64,000 nucleotides of DNA, from positions 186,001-250,000 of the forward strand of contig NZ_JADCKA010000001.1 in NCBI RefSeq assembly GCF_014982745.1, read 5' to 3'. A program made the position numbers and the translations under genes. Each line of letters begins with the position of its first letter. The first letter of the stretch is position 1. The stretch is from Gallibacter intestinalis. Its GTDB lineage: Bacteria; Bacillota; Clostridia; Peptostreptococcales; Anaerovoracaceae. Of this stretch, positions 1 to 7,360 are shown in pieces. The notes under the pieces were generated by a model, which worked only from the letters and a program-made list of their open reading frames with translations, ran no database searches and was not told the origin of the DNA.

Positions 1-31
1 CGGTCTGGGGCTTCCTCCTGGACTTCTGTAG
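1..31 (+). CDS. 3' end of a YbaB/EbfC-family nucleoid protein (partial)
   Basis: Only the last codons are in the window, ending in TAG at 29-31; they read [10 protein letters not shown] Gly/Leu/Pro-rich tail of this kind is common in YbaB/EbfC DNA-binding proteins, which usually sit directly upstream of recR (order dnaX-ybaB-recR). The assignment rests on this short tail and on position before recR, so it is tentative. The stop codon overlaps the ribosome binding site of recR, suggesting co-transcription. Confidence 0.55.
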   Translation, partial: GLGLPPGLL

Positions 32-45
32 GAGAAAATCGCAAT

Positions 46-651
46 ATGAAATATTATGCTAAACCTTTGAACAGACTTATAGGAGAGCTGTCAAAGCTGC
101 CGGGTATAGGCGGTAAGACGGCGCAGAGACTTGCTTTTTATATTCTTTCTCTGGAAGACCAGGAAGTGGAAAAGCTGACAGGTGCCATAACCGAAGCTAA
201 AGCTAAAATGAGGTACTGTTCGATATGCGGCAATCTTACGGATGAGGATCCGTGCAGAATATGTACTGACCACAGCAGGGATAAAAGCGTAATCTGCGTG
301 GTGGAAAGTCCAAAGGATGTTGCCGCCATGGAAAAGATAAGAGAATACAAGGGACTGTATCATGTTCTCCACGGAGCTATTTCACCTATGGAGGGCATAG
401 GACCTGAGGATATAAATCTCAAATCCCTTATTAAAAGGCTTCAGGGAAATGATGATGTAAAGGAGATAATTCTTGCCACAAACCCGAACATCGAGGGAGA
501 AGCTACAGCCATGTATATAGCAAGGCTTATAAATCCATCGGGGATAAAGGTTACAAGGATTGCTCACGGAATTCCGGTGGGAGGAGATTTGGAATACACA
601 GATGAAATCACGCTGTTAAAGGCGATGGAAGGACGAAAACCCCTGGGATAA
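46..651 (+). CDS. recR: Recombination mediator protein RecR
   Basis: RecR acts with RecF and RecO to load RecA at single-stranded gaps during recombinational repair. The 201-residue length is normal for the family. A helix-hairpin-helix region lies near residues 10-30, followed by the four-cysteine zinc site (C58, C61, C70, C73) and a Toprim domain starting near the VVESPKD motif (about residues 85-91). The start at 46 has an AGGAGA site overlapping the stop of the preceding gene, consistent with a ybaB-recR operon. A hairpin terminator follows. Confidence 0.97.
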   Translation: MKYYAKPLNRLIGELSKLPGIGGKTAQRLAFYILSLEDQEVEKLTGAITEAKAKMRYCSICGNLTDEDPCRICTDHSRDKSVICVVESPKDVAAMEKIREYKGLYHVLHGAISPMEGIGPEDINLKSLIKRLQGNDDVKEIILATNPNIEGEATAMYIARLINPSGIKVTRIAHGIPVGGDLEYTDEITLLKAMEGRKPLG

Positions 652-678
652 AAATGATAAATAGGGCTGTAGCCCACA

Positions 679-714
679 AAAGAGGCTGTCACGCAAGTGC
701 GAGGCAGCCTCTTT
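679..714. terminator. Bidirectional hairpin terminator between recR and the PHP gene
   Basis: A perfect 10-bp stem (AAAGAGGCTG paired with CAGCCTCTTT) closes a 16-nt loop. It lies between convergent recR and the minus-strand PHP gene. A-rich and T-rich flanks on either side let it serve both strands. Confidence 0.75.
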
Positions 715-735
715 GATTTCTTACCTTATTAAGTT

Positions 736-1512
736 TTACAGTGTCAGCTCCTGGACCTTTCTGAATTTCCTAAATGGTGTAAACAGATAACCAAGTCCTA
801 CATTGTAGGCCATAAATCCGTACACTGCAGTCCAGTGCATTTTTCGTGCCATACCCGGTGTTGCTTCGCGTTCGCGACCGCCGGCACCTACGATTCTGTT
901 TTCTCTGACAGCCCTTATTAAATCGTCGTTGCATGTTATATCTTCGTCAAACTCGGTATATCCCATGCCGACATAGTCTGCCTTGTGGGAATCTGAACCT
1001 CCCAGTCCAGGCTTACCGTGCTTTTCGGCCAACTGTGAAGCGAGTTCATTGGCCTGGGGCGTCTCACAGGTATTAAAGACTTCGATGAAATCGAATTGTT
1101 CTATCAGTGAGGCGTTTTTCCTTGCTGCTCTCAGACTCATAAAGCTGGAACTCTTTACCCCGTAAGGATGGGCAGGTCCTAAAATACCGCCATGCTGATG
1201 TACTATCTGTATAAGGTGTTTCAGGGTAAGACCGCGTACATTGAGGAGTTTGAGCTGTACTCCGTCAGGAAGTACCACTATGAAATGACCTGCATCTCTT
1301 GTATCGTATTCGATACCTTTGAGAACTACAAAGTCTTTAAACTCTTCTTCGTTGCGGATTTCGTCCCATACCTTCCACCCCTTTGAGGTGGTATGGTCGG
1401 TAATCATCATACCGCCGAAACCCTGTTCTTTCAGAAGTCTTATATACTCGTCGAGTGAGATCTTGGAATCGATGGAGCCGGCCCTGGTATGGCAGTGCAT
1501 ATCGATTTTCAA
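736..1512 (-). CDS. PHP-domain metal-dependent phosphoesterase
   Basis: This is a PHP-fold hydrolase, a family of metal-dependent phosphoesterases. The N-terminal HCH motif, a TDH motif about 35 residues later, and a PAHPYG motif near the middle are the usual metal ligands. The substrate cannot be told. Two TTG starts are possible. The longer one at 1536 adds eight residues; the one at 1512 gives the family-typical beginning M-K-I-D-M-H-C-H and has an AAGGAAGGG stretch just upstream, so it is preferred. The gene stands alone on the minus strand, convergent with recR and divergent from the cardiolipin synthase gene. Confidence 0.85.
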   Translation of the reverse strand: MKIDMHCHTRAGSIDSKISLDEYIRLLKEQGFGGMMITDHTTSKGWKVWDEIRNEEEFKDFVVLKGIEYDTRDAGHFIVVLPDGVQLKLLNVRGLTLKHLIQIVHQHGGILGPAHPYGVKSSSFMSLRAARKNASLIEQFDFIEVFNTCETPQANELASQLAEKHGKPGLGGSDSHKADYVGMGYTEFDEDITCNDDLIRAVRENRIVGAGGREREATPGMARKMHWTAVYGFMAYNVGLGYLFTPFRKFRKVQELTL

Positions 1513-1631
1513 TATCCCTTCCTTTCTCCGCTTCAAAAATATAACTTCCTTTTATATTTACAGTATAATCCCCAAATGTGAGCAAATCAAGGATACTTTA
1601 AAGAACTGTTTTAATTTAATTGTCGAAGTGG

Positions 1632-1637
1632 TATAAT
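1632..1637 (+). promoter_or_regulatory. -10 box of the cardiolipin synthase promoter
   Basis: A perfect TATAAT lies 44 bp before the start codon. The -35 region (about 1609-1614, T-rich) is poor, so this may depend on an activator or simply be weak. Confidence 0.5.
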
Positions 1638-1680
1638 ACGATTACTGTATTGAAATGAAGGAAAAGGGTAGAGGAAAGCT

Positions 1681-3108
1681 ATGTTTGAAGTGATACTGAT
1701 TATAAATATACTCATAGCCTTGGCCATCATCTTTTTGGAGCGAAAGGACACATCCGCAACGCTGGCATGGATAATGGTCCTTCTTTTTATACCTATTTTA
1801 GGAACGATTTTTTATATTGTTTTTTCGCAGAACATTTCAAGACAAAAGATATTTAGATTGTATGAAAACGAAGAGGAGATGATTTCTGCTTCATTAAAAA
1901 AGCAAAGTGAGGCAATCGGAGAAGGTACATTTGAATTTGAAAATAAAATCGCAGCAAAATGGACAGACCTTATTAAGCTTAATCAGTCATGCAGTCACGC
2001 ATATTTTACGCAGGATAACAGCATAGAACTCTTTATCGATGGTAAAGAAAAAATGAAGGCTCTGTTCGACGATATTGAAAATGCAAAATCCTATGTTAAT
2101 GTACAGTATTTTATTATCAAAAAGGATATAGTAGGTGATGCGTTTTTAAAACTGCTCATCCGTAAGGCCATGGAAGGTGTTGAAGTCAGGCTGCTGGTGG
2201 ATGCCCTTGGTTCAAGAGGGATAAATAAGGAATTGGTAAGAGAGCTTAAGGCAAGCGGCGGACATTATGCGGAGTTTTTCCCAAGTAAGTTTAAGCTGTT
2301 TAATACAAAGCTTAATTACAGAAATCACAGAAAGATTGTGATTATAGATAATGAAATCGGATATGTTGGTGGATTTAATATAGCCAGAGAATACGTTGGA
2401 CTTAAGCGTAAATTCGGCTATTGGAGAGATACTCACCTGAAAATAAGAGGCGGAAGCGTTCTTGATTTAAATGCTAGATTTCTTTTGGACTGGCGAAGTG
2501 CCACAAGAGAAAAATTCAATATGGAAGAAGTGTTCATGGAGGAACAGGAGGGCAGCGGTAATATAGGCGTTCAGATTGTTTCTAGCGGACCGGACAATAC
2601 AAGAGAAGAAATCAAGCATGGCTTCTTTAAGATGATTACATCGGCTAAAAAAAGCATTTATATACAGACTCCGTACTTTGTGCCAGATGCTCCGATACTG
2701 GAAGGACTTAAGATGGCAGCTCAATCCGGCGTTGAAGTAAATGTGATGATTCCGTGTATGCCGGACCACATGTTTGTATACTGGGCCACATATTCATATG
2801 TTGCGGAGCTCATGGAAGAGGGTGTCAATGTGTATATATATGATAACGGCTTCCTCCATGCTAAGGTGCTGGCAGTTGACGATGAAATATGTACGGTGGG
2901 CTCTACAAATTTTGACAGAAGAAGCTTTAAACTTAACTTTGAAGCAAACGCTTTTATCTATGATGCAGAATTTACAAGTAAGATAGTGGATTCGTTTAAA
3001 GAGGATATAAAGCTGAGTTATAAACTGACTCAGGAGCTTTATGACCAGAGAGGCTCGTGGATAAAGATAAAGGAAGTATTTTCAAGAATACTGTCCGATG
3101 TATTGTAA
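1681..3108 (+). CDS. cls: Cardiolipin synthase (phospholipase D family)
   Basis: Cardiolipin synthase condenses two phosphatidylglycerol molecules at the membrane. Two hydrophobic segments (about residues 2-18 and 27-48) anchor the N terminus. Two HKD catalytic motifs follow: H216-x-K218-x4-D223 and H393-x-K395-x4-D400, each with the downstream GG/GS-F/T-N signature. The 475-residue length is normal for bacterial Cls. The start is preceded by an AGAGGAAA site. It is followed after 21 bp by an M50-like peptidase gene, so the two may share a transcript. Confidence 0.95.
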   Translation: MFEVILIINILIALAIIFLERKDTSATLAWIMVLLFIPILGTIFYIVFSQNISRQKIFRLYENEEEMISASLKKQSEAIGEGTFEFENKIAAKWTDLIKLNQSCSHAYFTQDNSIELFIDGKEKMKALFDDIENAKSYVNVQYFIIKKDIVGDAFLKLLIRKAMEGVEVRLLVDALGSRGINKELVRELKASGGHYAEFFPSKFKLFNTKLNYRNHRKIVIIDNEIGYVGGFNIAREYVGLKRKFGYWRDTHLKIRGGSVLDLNARFLLDWRSATREKFNMEEVFMEEQEGSGNIGVQIVSSGPDNTREEIKHGFFKMITSAKKSIYIQTPYFVPDAPILEGLKMAAQSGVEVNVMIPCMPDHMFVYWATYSYVAELMEEGVNVYIYDNGFLHAKVLAVDDEICTVGSTNFDRRSFKLNFEANAFIYDAEFTSKIVDSFKEDIKLSYKLTQELYDQRGSWIKIKEVFSRILSDVL

Positions 3109-3129
3109 TGTGATACGGGAGGAAAGAAA

Positions 3130-3855
3130 GTGAAAAGATTTATGAATCCTGCAGCATTGGTGCTGCTGGTGTTGTTGGCTCTGACATTTAGTCAGGCAAT
3201 CAGAAGAGATCCGGGCGGATGGATTATCAATGAGTTCCTGATGCTTCCGGGAATTATTATAGGACTTTGTTTTCATGAGTATGCCCATGGTATCGTGGCG
3301 TACAAACTGGGGGATCCCACACCTAAGTTTCAGGGAAGACTTACGGTAAATCCCGGTGCTCATTTGGATCCTATAGGATTTTTGGCACTGCTTTTTGTAG
3401 GCTTTGGTTGGGGTAGACCGGTGGAAATAAATCCTTATAATTTTAAAAAGCCAAGAAGAGATGAATTTCTTGTGGCAATAGCAGGTGTGGCTATGAACTT
3501 TATCATAGCGGTGGTATTTGCCTTTATATACAAGCTGGTTACCCAGTCAGCGGGAATAGGATTGTATACGGACGGCATAGGCGGATATATTTGCTGGATT
3601 ATATTTTATATAATATATATGAATGTGATACTTATGCTCTTTAATCTGTTGCCGGTACCGCCGCTAGATGGATTTAATATTGTTACGGAGATATTTGATC
3701 TTAAGAGATATTCTTGGTATTACACTTTGTATCAGAACGGCTTTTTTATCCTTATGCTTCTGATACTGTTTAATGTGACGGATACCGTACTGACACCGCT
3801 TATAAACGGAGTTATGAACTTTATGATGTCCATAGCAGGATTCGGGTTGTTTTAG
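3130..3855 (+). CDS. Site-2 protease (M50) family membrane protein
   Basis: This is an intramembrane zinc metalloprotease homologue. The HEYAH motif at residues 49-53 is the HExxH zinc site, within a membrane segment, and the family's second motif appears as PPLDG near residue 180. At least four further hydrophobic segments are visible. The short form of about 240 residues without a PDZ domain is the common Bacillota/archaeal type whose substrates are mostly unknown. Translation starts at GTG 3130 with a GGAGG-like site 8 nt upstream. Confidence 0.88.
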   Translation: MKRFMNPAALVLLVLLALTFSQAIRRDPGGWIINEFLMLPGIIIGLCFHEYAHGIVAYKLGDPTPKFQGRLTVNPGAHLDPIGFLALLFVGFGWGRPVEINPYNFKKPRRDEFLVAIAGVAMNFIIAVVFAFIYKLVTQSAGIGLYTDGIGGYICWIIFYIIYMNVILMLFNLLPVPPLDGFNIVTEIFDLKRYSWYYTLYQNGFFILMLLILFNVTDTVLTPLINGVMNFMMSIAGFGLF

Positions 3856-3886
3856 CGGTAGATGAATGGAAAGGAAAAGATATATT

Positions 3887-4903
3887 ATGAAAGGTATTTT
3901 AAAAAAGACTTGTGCAGTATTTATGTCTGCTGCCATAGCAGTGACCATGGCTTCCTGCGGAGCTCAGTTTAACACGGTGGGTGCCACAGTGGGTAATATG
4001 TTAAACGGTGGGGAAGTAACTTCTCAAAACGGCTCAACCTATTATCTTAAAGATGGTGACATATATAAAACCGATAGCGTTTCTAAAGAAGGAAAAGTTA
4101 TAAAAGAAGGCGATATTGGTCTTGTAAATATTGTGGGAGATAAGATTTATTATTACGATAATGAAATAAGCACCATATGTAAGGTTAATTCCGAAGGTGA
4201 TAGGGAAGAATGGATTGCAGAACTTTACTGTGATGCATTTACTGTGTCAAAGGATAATGTATATGCTTCAGTGCTGACTGGACAGGGCGGCGATGACCTG
4301 GAGGATTCGGACAACTACAGCGTTGTAAGGATGAAGGTTACAGACACTAAATTATCCAGCACAATGCCTAAGGTGCTTATTGAAAAAGCAAGACTAATAG
4401 GATGTGCTGGTGACAATATATATGTTAAAAAGAAAACCGATAAAGGAGAATTTCTCTACAGCTATGATAACGACGGCAACAACGAAAAGCAGCTGATGGC
4501 GCTTCCTGAAGACGGAGAAGTAATCGTGGATTCTTCTGCTATCTATCTAATTGGAACTGTGGATAAAGCCTACGGCATATATAAATACTCAATGTCTGGC
4601 GAAGATCAGAAGTTAATTACTGCAGTTAATAAGAATACAAAGACAGGAGCAAATGCAATTAATATCTATGACGGATATATCTATTATGAAGACTGTGTTA
4701 CGGCTTCTGGTGGAACAGTTACAGACACTATTATCAAAATGAGTGTAGATGGAGCAGAAAAAACAACGGTTATGACTGCCGATAAGGCTTCGGAATACCA
4801 GCTTGCAGCCGGTGCTGACGGAATGATGGTTAAGGTCAGAGCAGCAGGAGATATAAACACTCATCCTAACTGGGAAGCTATTTCAGAGGAAGAGGCAAAA
4901 TAA
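3887..4903 (+). CDS. Lipoprotein with DUF5050-like beta-propeller repeats
   Basis: A secreted lipoprotein of 338 residues. The start at 3887 is preferred over an upstream ATG at 3866 because AAGGAAAAG lies just before it and a clean lipoprotein signal follows: KK, a hydrophobic stretch, and the lipobox TMASC with Cys24. The mature part contains repeated short Tyr-rich strands of the type G-D-K-I-Y-Y-Y and G-Y-I-Y-Y-E-D, characteristic of DUF5050-like propellers thought to bind ligands outside the cell. Function is unknown. A strong terminator follows. Confidence 0.8.
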   Translation: MKGILKKTCAVFMSAAIAVTMASCGAQFNTVGATVGNMLNGGEVTSQNGSTYYLKDGDIYKTDSVSKEGKVIKEGDIGLVNIVGDKIYYYDNEISTICKVNSEGDREEWIAELYCDAFTVSKDNVYASVLTGQGGDDLEDSDNYSVVRMKVTDTKLSSTMPKVLIEKARLIGCAGDNIYVKKKTDKGEFLYSYDNDGNNEKQLMALPEDGEVIVDSSAIYLIGTVDKAYGIYKYSMSGEDQKLITAVNKNTKTGANAINIYDGYIYYEDCVTASGGTVTDTIIKMSVDGAEKTTVMTADKASEYQLAAGADGMMVKVRAAGDINTHPNWEAISEEEAK

Positions 4904-4930
4904 CGGTGATTAAAATATCAAAATTACATG

Positions 4931-4958
4931 GAACAGGCGTAAGGCCTGTTCTTTTTTT
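4931..4958 (+). terminator. Rho-independent terminator
   Basis: An 8-bp perfect stem, GAACAGGC with GCCTGTTC, and a 5-nt loop are followed directly by seven T residues. It closes the transcript ending with the lipoprotein gene. Confidence 0.92.
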
Positions 4959-5007
4959 AGAAAACAATAAGGAAGTCCTTTCCCATAAAAGAGAAAATAA
5001 AATACTG

Positions 5008-5037
5008 TTGACAGTGTACTATCTGTCGTAGTACACT
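5008..5037 (+). promoter_or_regulatory. Promoter with overlapping perfect inverted-repeat operator (YtrA-like)
   Basis: The -35 box TTGACA (5008-5013) is spaced 18 bp from TACACT (5032-5037). A perfect inverted repeat, AGTGTACTA (5013-5021) and TAGTACACT (5029-5037), fills the space between and into the -10 box. Its outer half-sites are AGTGTA and TACACT separated by 13 bp, which is the pattern I recall for the GntR-family repressor YtrA of Bacillus subtilis, a regulator of cell-wall-antibiotic-responsive ABC transporters. No GntR gene lies nearby, so the repressor would act from elsewhere. Confidence 0.75.
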
Positions 5038-5065
5038 AAACGCAAAGAAGAGAAAGGAGACCACC

Positions 5066-7357
5066 ATGATAAGGTTAAAGAACGTTTCAAAGTTCTACTA
5101 TAGCAAAGGCATGATAACCAGCGGATTTTCAAAGGTAAATCTTGAGCTGAATGTGGGAGAGTTTGTGGTAATCACAGGTGAATCCGGTAGTGGTAAATCT
5201 ACGCTCTTAAATGTCATATCAGGCCTTGATACCTATGAAGAAGGCGAAATGTATGTCAACGGTGTGGAGACAAGCCATTACACCGAAAGTGACTTTGAAA
5301 GATACAGAAAAAAGTATGTGGGAAATATCTTTCAGAACTTCAATTTGGTATACAGCTATACCGTATACCAGAATATTGAACTGATACTGCTAATCAATGG
5401 CTACACAAAAGAAGAGGCGGAGCCAAAGGTCAGGGATATTATCAAAAAGGTAGGCCTTGAGGAGTTTACCGACACTAAGGCATCAAAGCTTTCCGGTGGA
5501 CAGAAACAGAGGGTTGCTGTTGCCAGAGCCCTTGCCAAGGAAACGGATATGATTGTAGCAGATGAGCCTACGGGAAATCTGGACAGCGAATCTGCGGCAG
5601 CTGTAATAAAGGTTTTAGGAGAAGCTGCAAAGGACAAGCTTGTTGTGGTGGTAACTCATAACTACGATCAGTTTGAAAAATATGCCACAAGAAGAATCAA
5701 GATGAATGATGGCAGAATCACAGAGGATGAAGTGTTTTCAAAACCTAAGCCTAGTCCAGAAGTCCTGGCACGGCTGACAGGAGAAAGAGGCGAGGACAAG
5801 AAGGCTTTAAAGGATGCAAAGGCTGCCATCGAAAATGAAGATGGCGAAGGTGCACAGATAAACCTTTCCTCAAAGATAAGGCTTGGCTTGAGGAATGCCT
5901 TTAATATTGCTCCTAAATTTGTTCTTCTGTTGCTTGTATTTATGTTCCTGATTTTTTCCGTGGCAGGAGAGTACGCAACACTCAGTAAAAATGAAGCGGA
6001 ACTCAGTGCCAACGGCAGAAATTCCTACTTTACCAACTACTCAGAAGATAGGATAGTTATAAATCGTGATGACGGTAAAGCTATGACAACAGGCGATTAT
6101 AATGCTATCAGCGCCGTGAGCGGAATAGAAAGAGTTGAAAAAAATGACATTCTGCAAGACAGTGAATACTGGGCAGGAGGAGATATGTTCAGCCTTACGG
6201 TACATCTGTCAAGCCTCGATAATATTAAAAATGTGGATTACGGAAGAATGCCTGAAAATGATAGTGAAACCGTTATTCGCGTCAGCAGTGATAACTGGTA
6301 TTTTTCAGATCAGGATATGATAAATCAGTCGTTGGATACCAACGTGTATGTGGAGGATTACAGTTCCTCGGCGCAGGATCTCACCATGAGAGATTTAAAG
6401 CTTGTGGGAGTCGTAATTGATGACAGCTTGGATACATGGACTGGTACTCTCTATCTTAACGGTGATACTCTGAAAACTGCCGAGGCTGATGTGATACTGA
6501 CTAATTCACAGATAAATATAACTTCGGGAAACAGTGATATAGATTTAACTGCAGGAGAAATGTATCTGGTGGCATCGGATAAGGTACCTGAAGGAGAGGT
6601 TTATTCCACAGAGGCCCTTAACGGTTTCTTTGATGACGGACAGGCAACAGGTAAAAACATAACAGTAAGGACATCAAATATATACGCAGATAGTGAAACG
6701 GAGCTTTCCGTAGGCAGGATTATGAACGGAAAAACCATGGAAAGCCTTATGGGAATAGATGATTACGACATGTACAGCAGTGCTATTTTTGTAAATCCAA
6801 ATGATATGGCAAGGATTGCAGGAGATGCACAGTATCAGTATTCGGCTTATGTTAAGGATTTAAAGGATGTGGATAATGCACTTAAATCCTTAAATGAGAT
6901 GGGATACAATCCACTTTCCTTAAAGGGAGCTGTGTATGTTGACCAGATTTCCGAAGCGATGTTTAATATCGTGCAGGTGCCTGTGATACTGTTTTTACTG
7001 GTAGCGGTATTCTTTATATCATACTTTGTAGTAAAGCTGATACTGCGAAGCAGAAGCGACTACTTTGTAATACTCAGAATACTTGGTATGAACGGCAAGA
7101 ATACAAAGAGGCTTTTGGACATCGAGCTTATGACAGTTGCCACGGTAGCATATCTGATATTCATTGCTGTTTATATCATAGCTAAAAACGGATTTTTCGG
7201 AAATTCCTTTATTGCAACTTTGGCTTCGATGCTCAGCGTGCCGCAGCTTGCAGTGCTGTATCTGATAATAATACTTATGGTATATCTTATTTCTGCAAAA
7301 TTTGCGAAGAGTATGTTTAAAAAGTCGGCGATGGATACTTTCAGAGAGGAGGCATAG
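5066..7357 (+). CDS. ABC transporter, ATPase fused to FtsX/MacB-type permease (first of pair)
   Basis: This 763-residue protein joins a nucleotide-binding domain to a permease. Walker A is GESGSGKST (residues 38-46), the signature is LSGGQKQ and Walker B ends in ADEPTG, all within the first 170 residues. After a charged linker one membrane segment occurs near residue 285, then a large extracytoplasmic region, then three C-terminal membrane segments: the FtsX/MacB layout. It is followed 3 bp later by a second protein of the same architecture, so the pair probably forms a heterodimeric exporter or mechanotransmission complex. Control is likely by the operator at 5013-5037. The substrate is unknown; antimicrobial peptide handling is an inference from the operator only. 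Confidence 0.88.
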   Translation: MIRLKNVSKFYYSKGMITSGFSKVNLELNVGEFVVITGESGSGKSTLLNVISGLDTYEEGEMYVNGVETSHYTESDFERYRKKYVGNIFQNFNLVYSYTVYQNIELILLINGYTKEEAEPKVRDIIKKVGLEEFTDTKASKLSGGQKQRVAVARALAKETDMIVADEPTGNLDSESAAAVIKVLGEAAKDKLVVVVTHNYDQFEKYATRRIKMNDGRITEDEVFSKPKPSPEVLARLTGERGEDKKALKDAKAAIENEDGEGAQINLSSKIRLGLRNAFNIAPKFVLLLLVFMFLIFSVAGEYATLSKNEAELSANGRNSYFTNYSEDRIVINRDDGKAMTTGDYNAISAVSGIERVEKNDILQDSEYWAGGDMFSLTVHLSSLDNIKNVDYGRMPENDSETVIRVSSDNWYFSDQDMINQSLDTNVYVEDYSSSAQDLTMRDLKLVGVVIDDSLDTWTGTLYLNGDTLKTAEADVILTNSQINITSGNSDIDLTAGEMYLVASDKVPEGEVYSTEALNGFFDDGQATGKNITVRTSNIYADSETELSVGRIMNGKTMESLMGIDDYDMYSSAIFVNPNDMARIAGDAQYQYSAYVKDLKDVDNALKSLNEMGYNPLSLKGAVYVDQISEAMFNIVQVPVILFLLVAVFFISYFVVKLILRSRSDYFVILRILGMNGKNTKRLLDIELMTVATVAYLIFIAVYIIAKNGFFGNSFIATLASMLSVPQLAVLYLIIILMVYLISAKFAKSMFKKSAMDTFREEA

Positions 7358-7360
7358 GTA

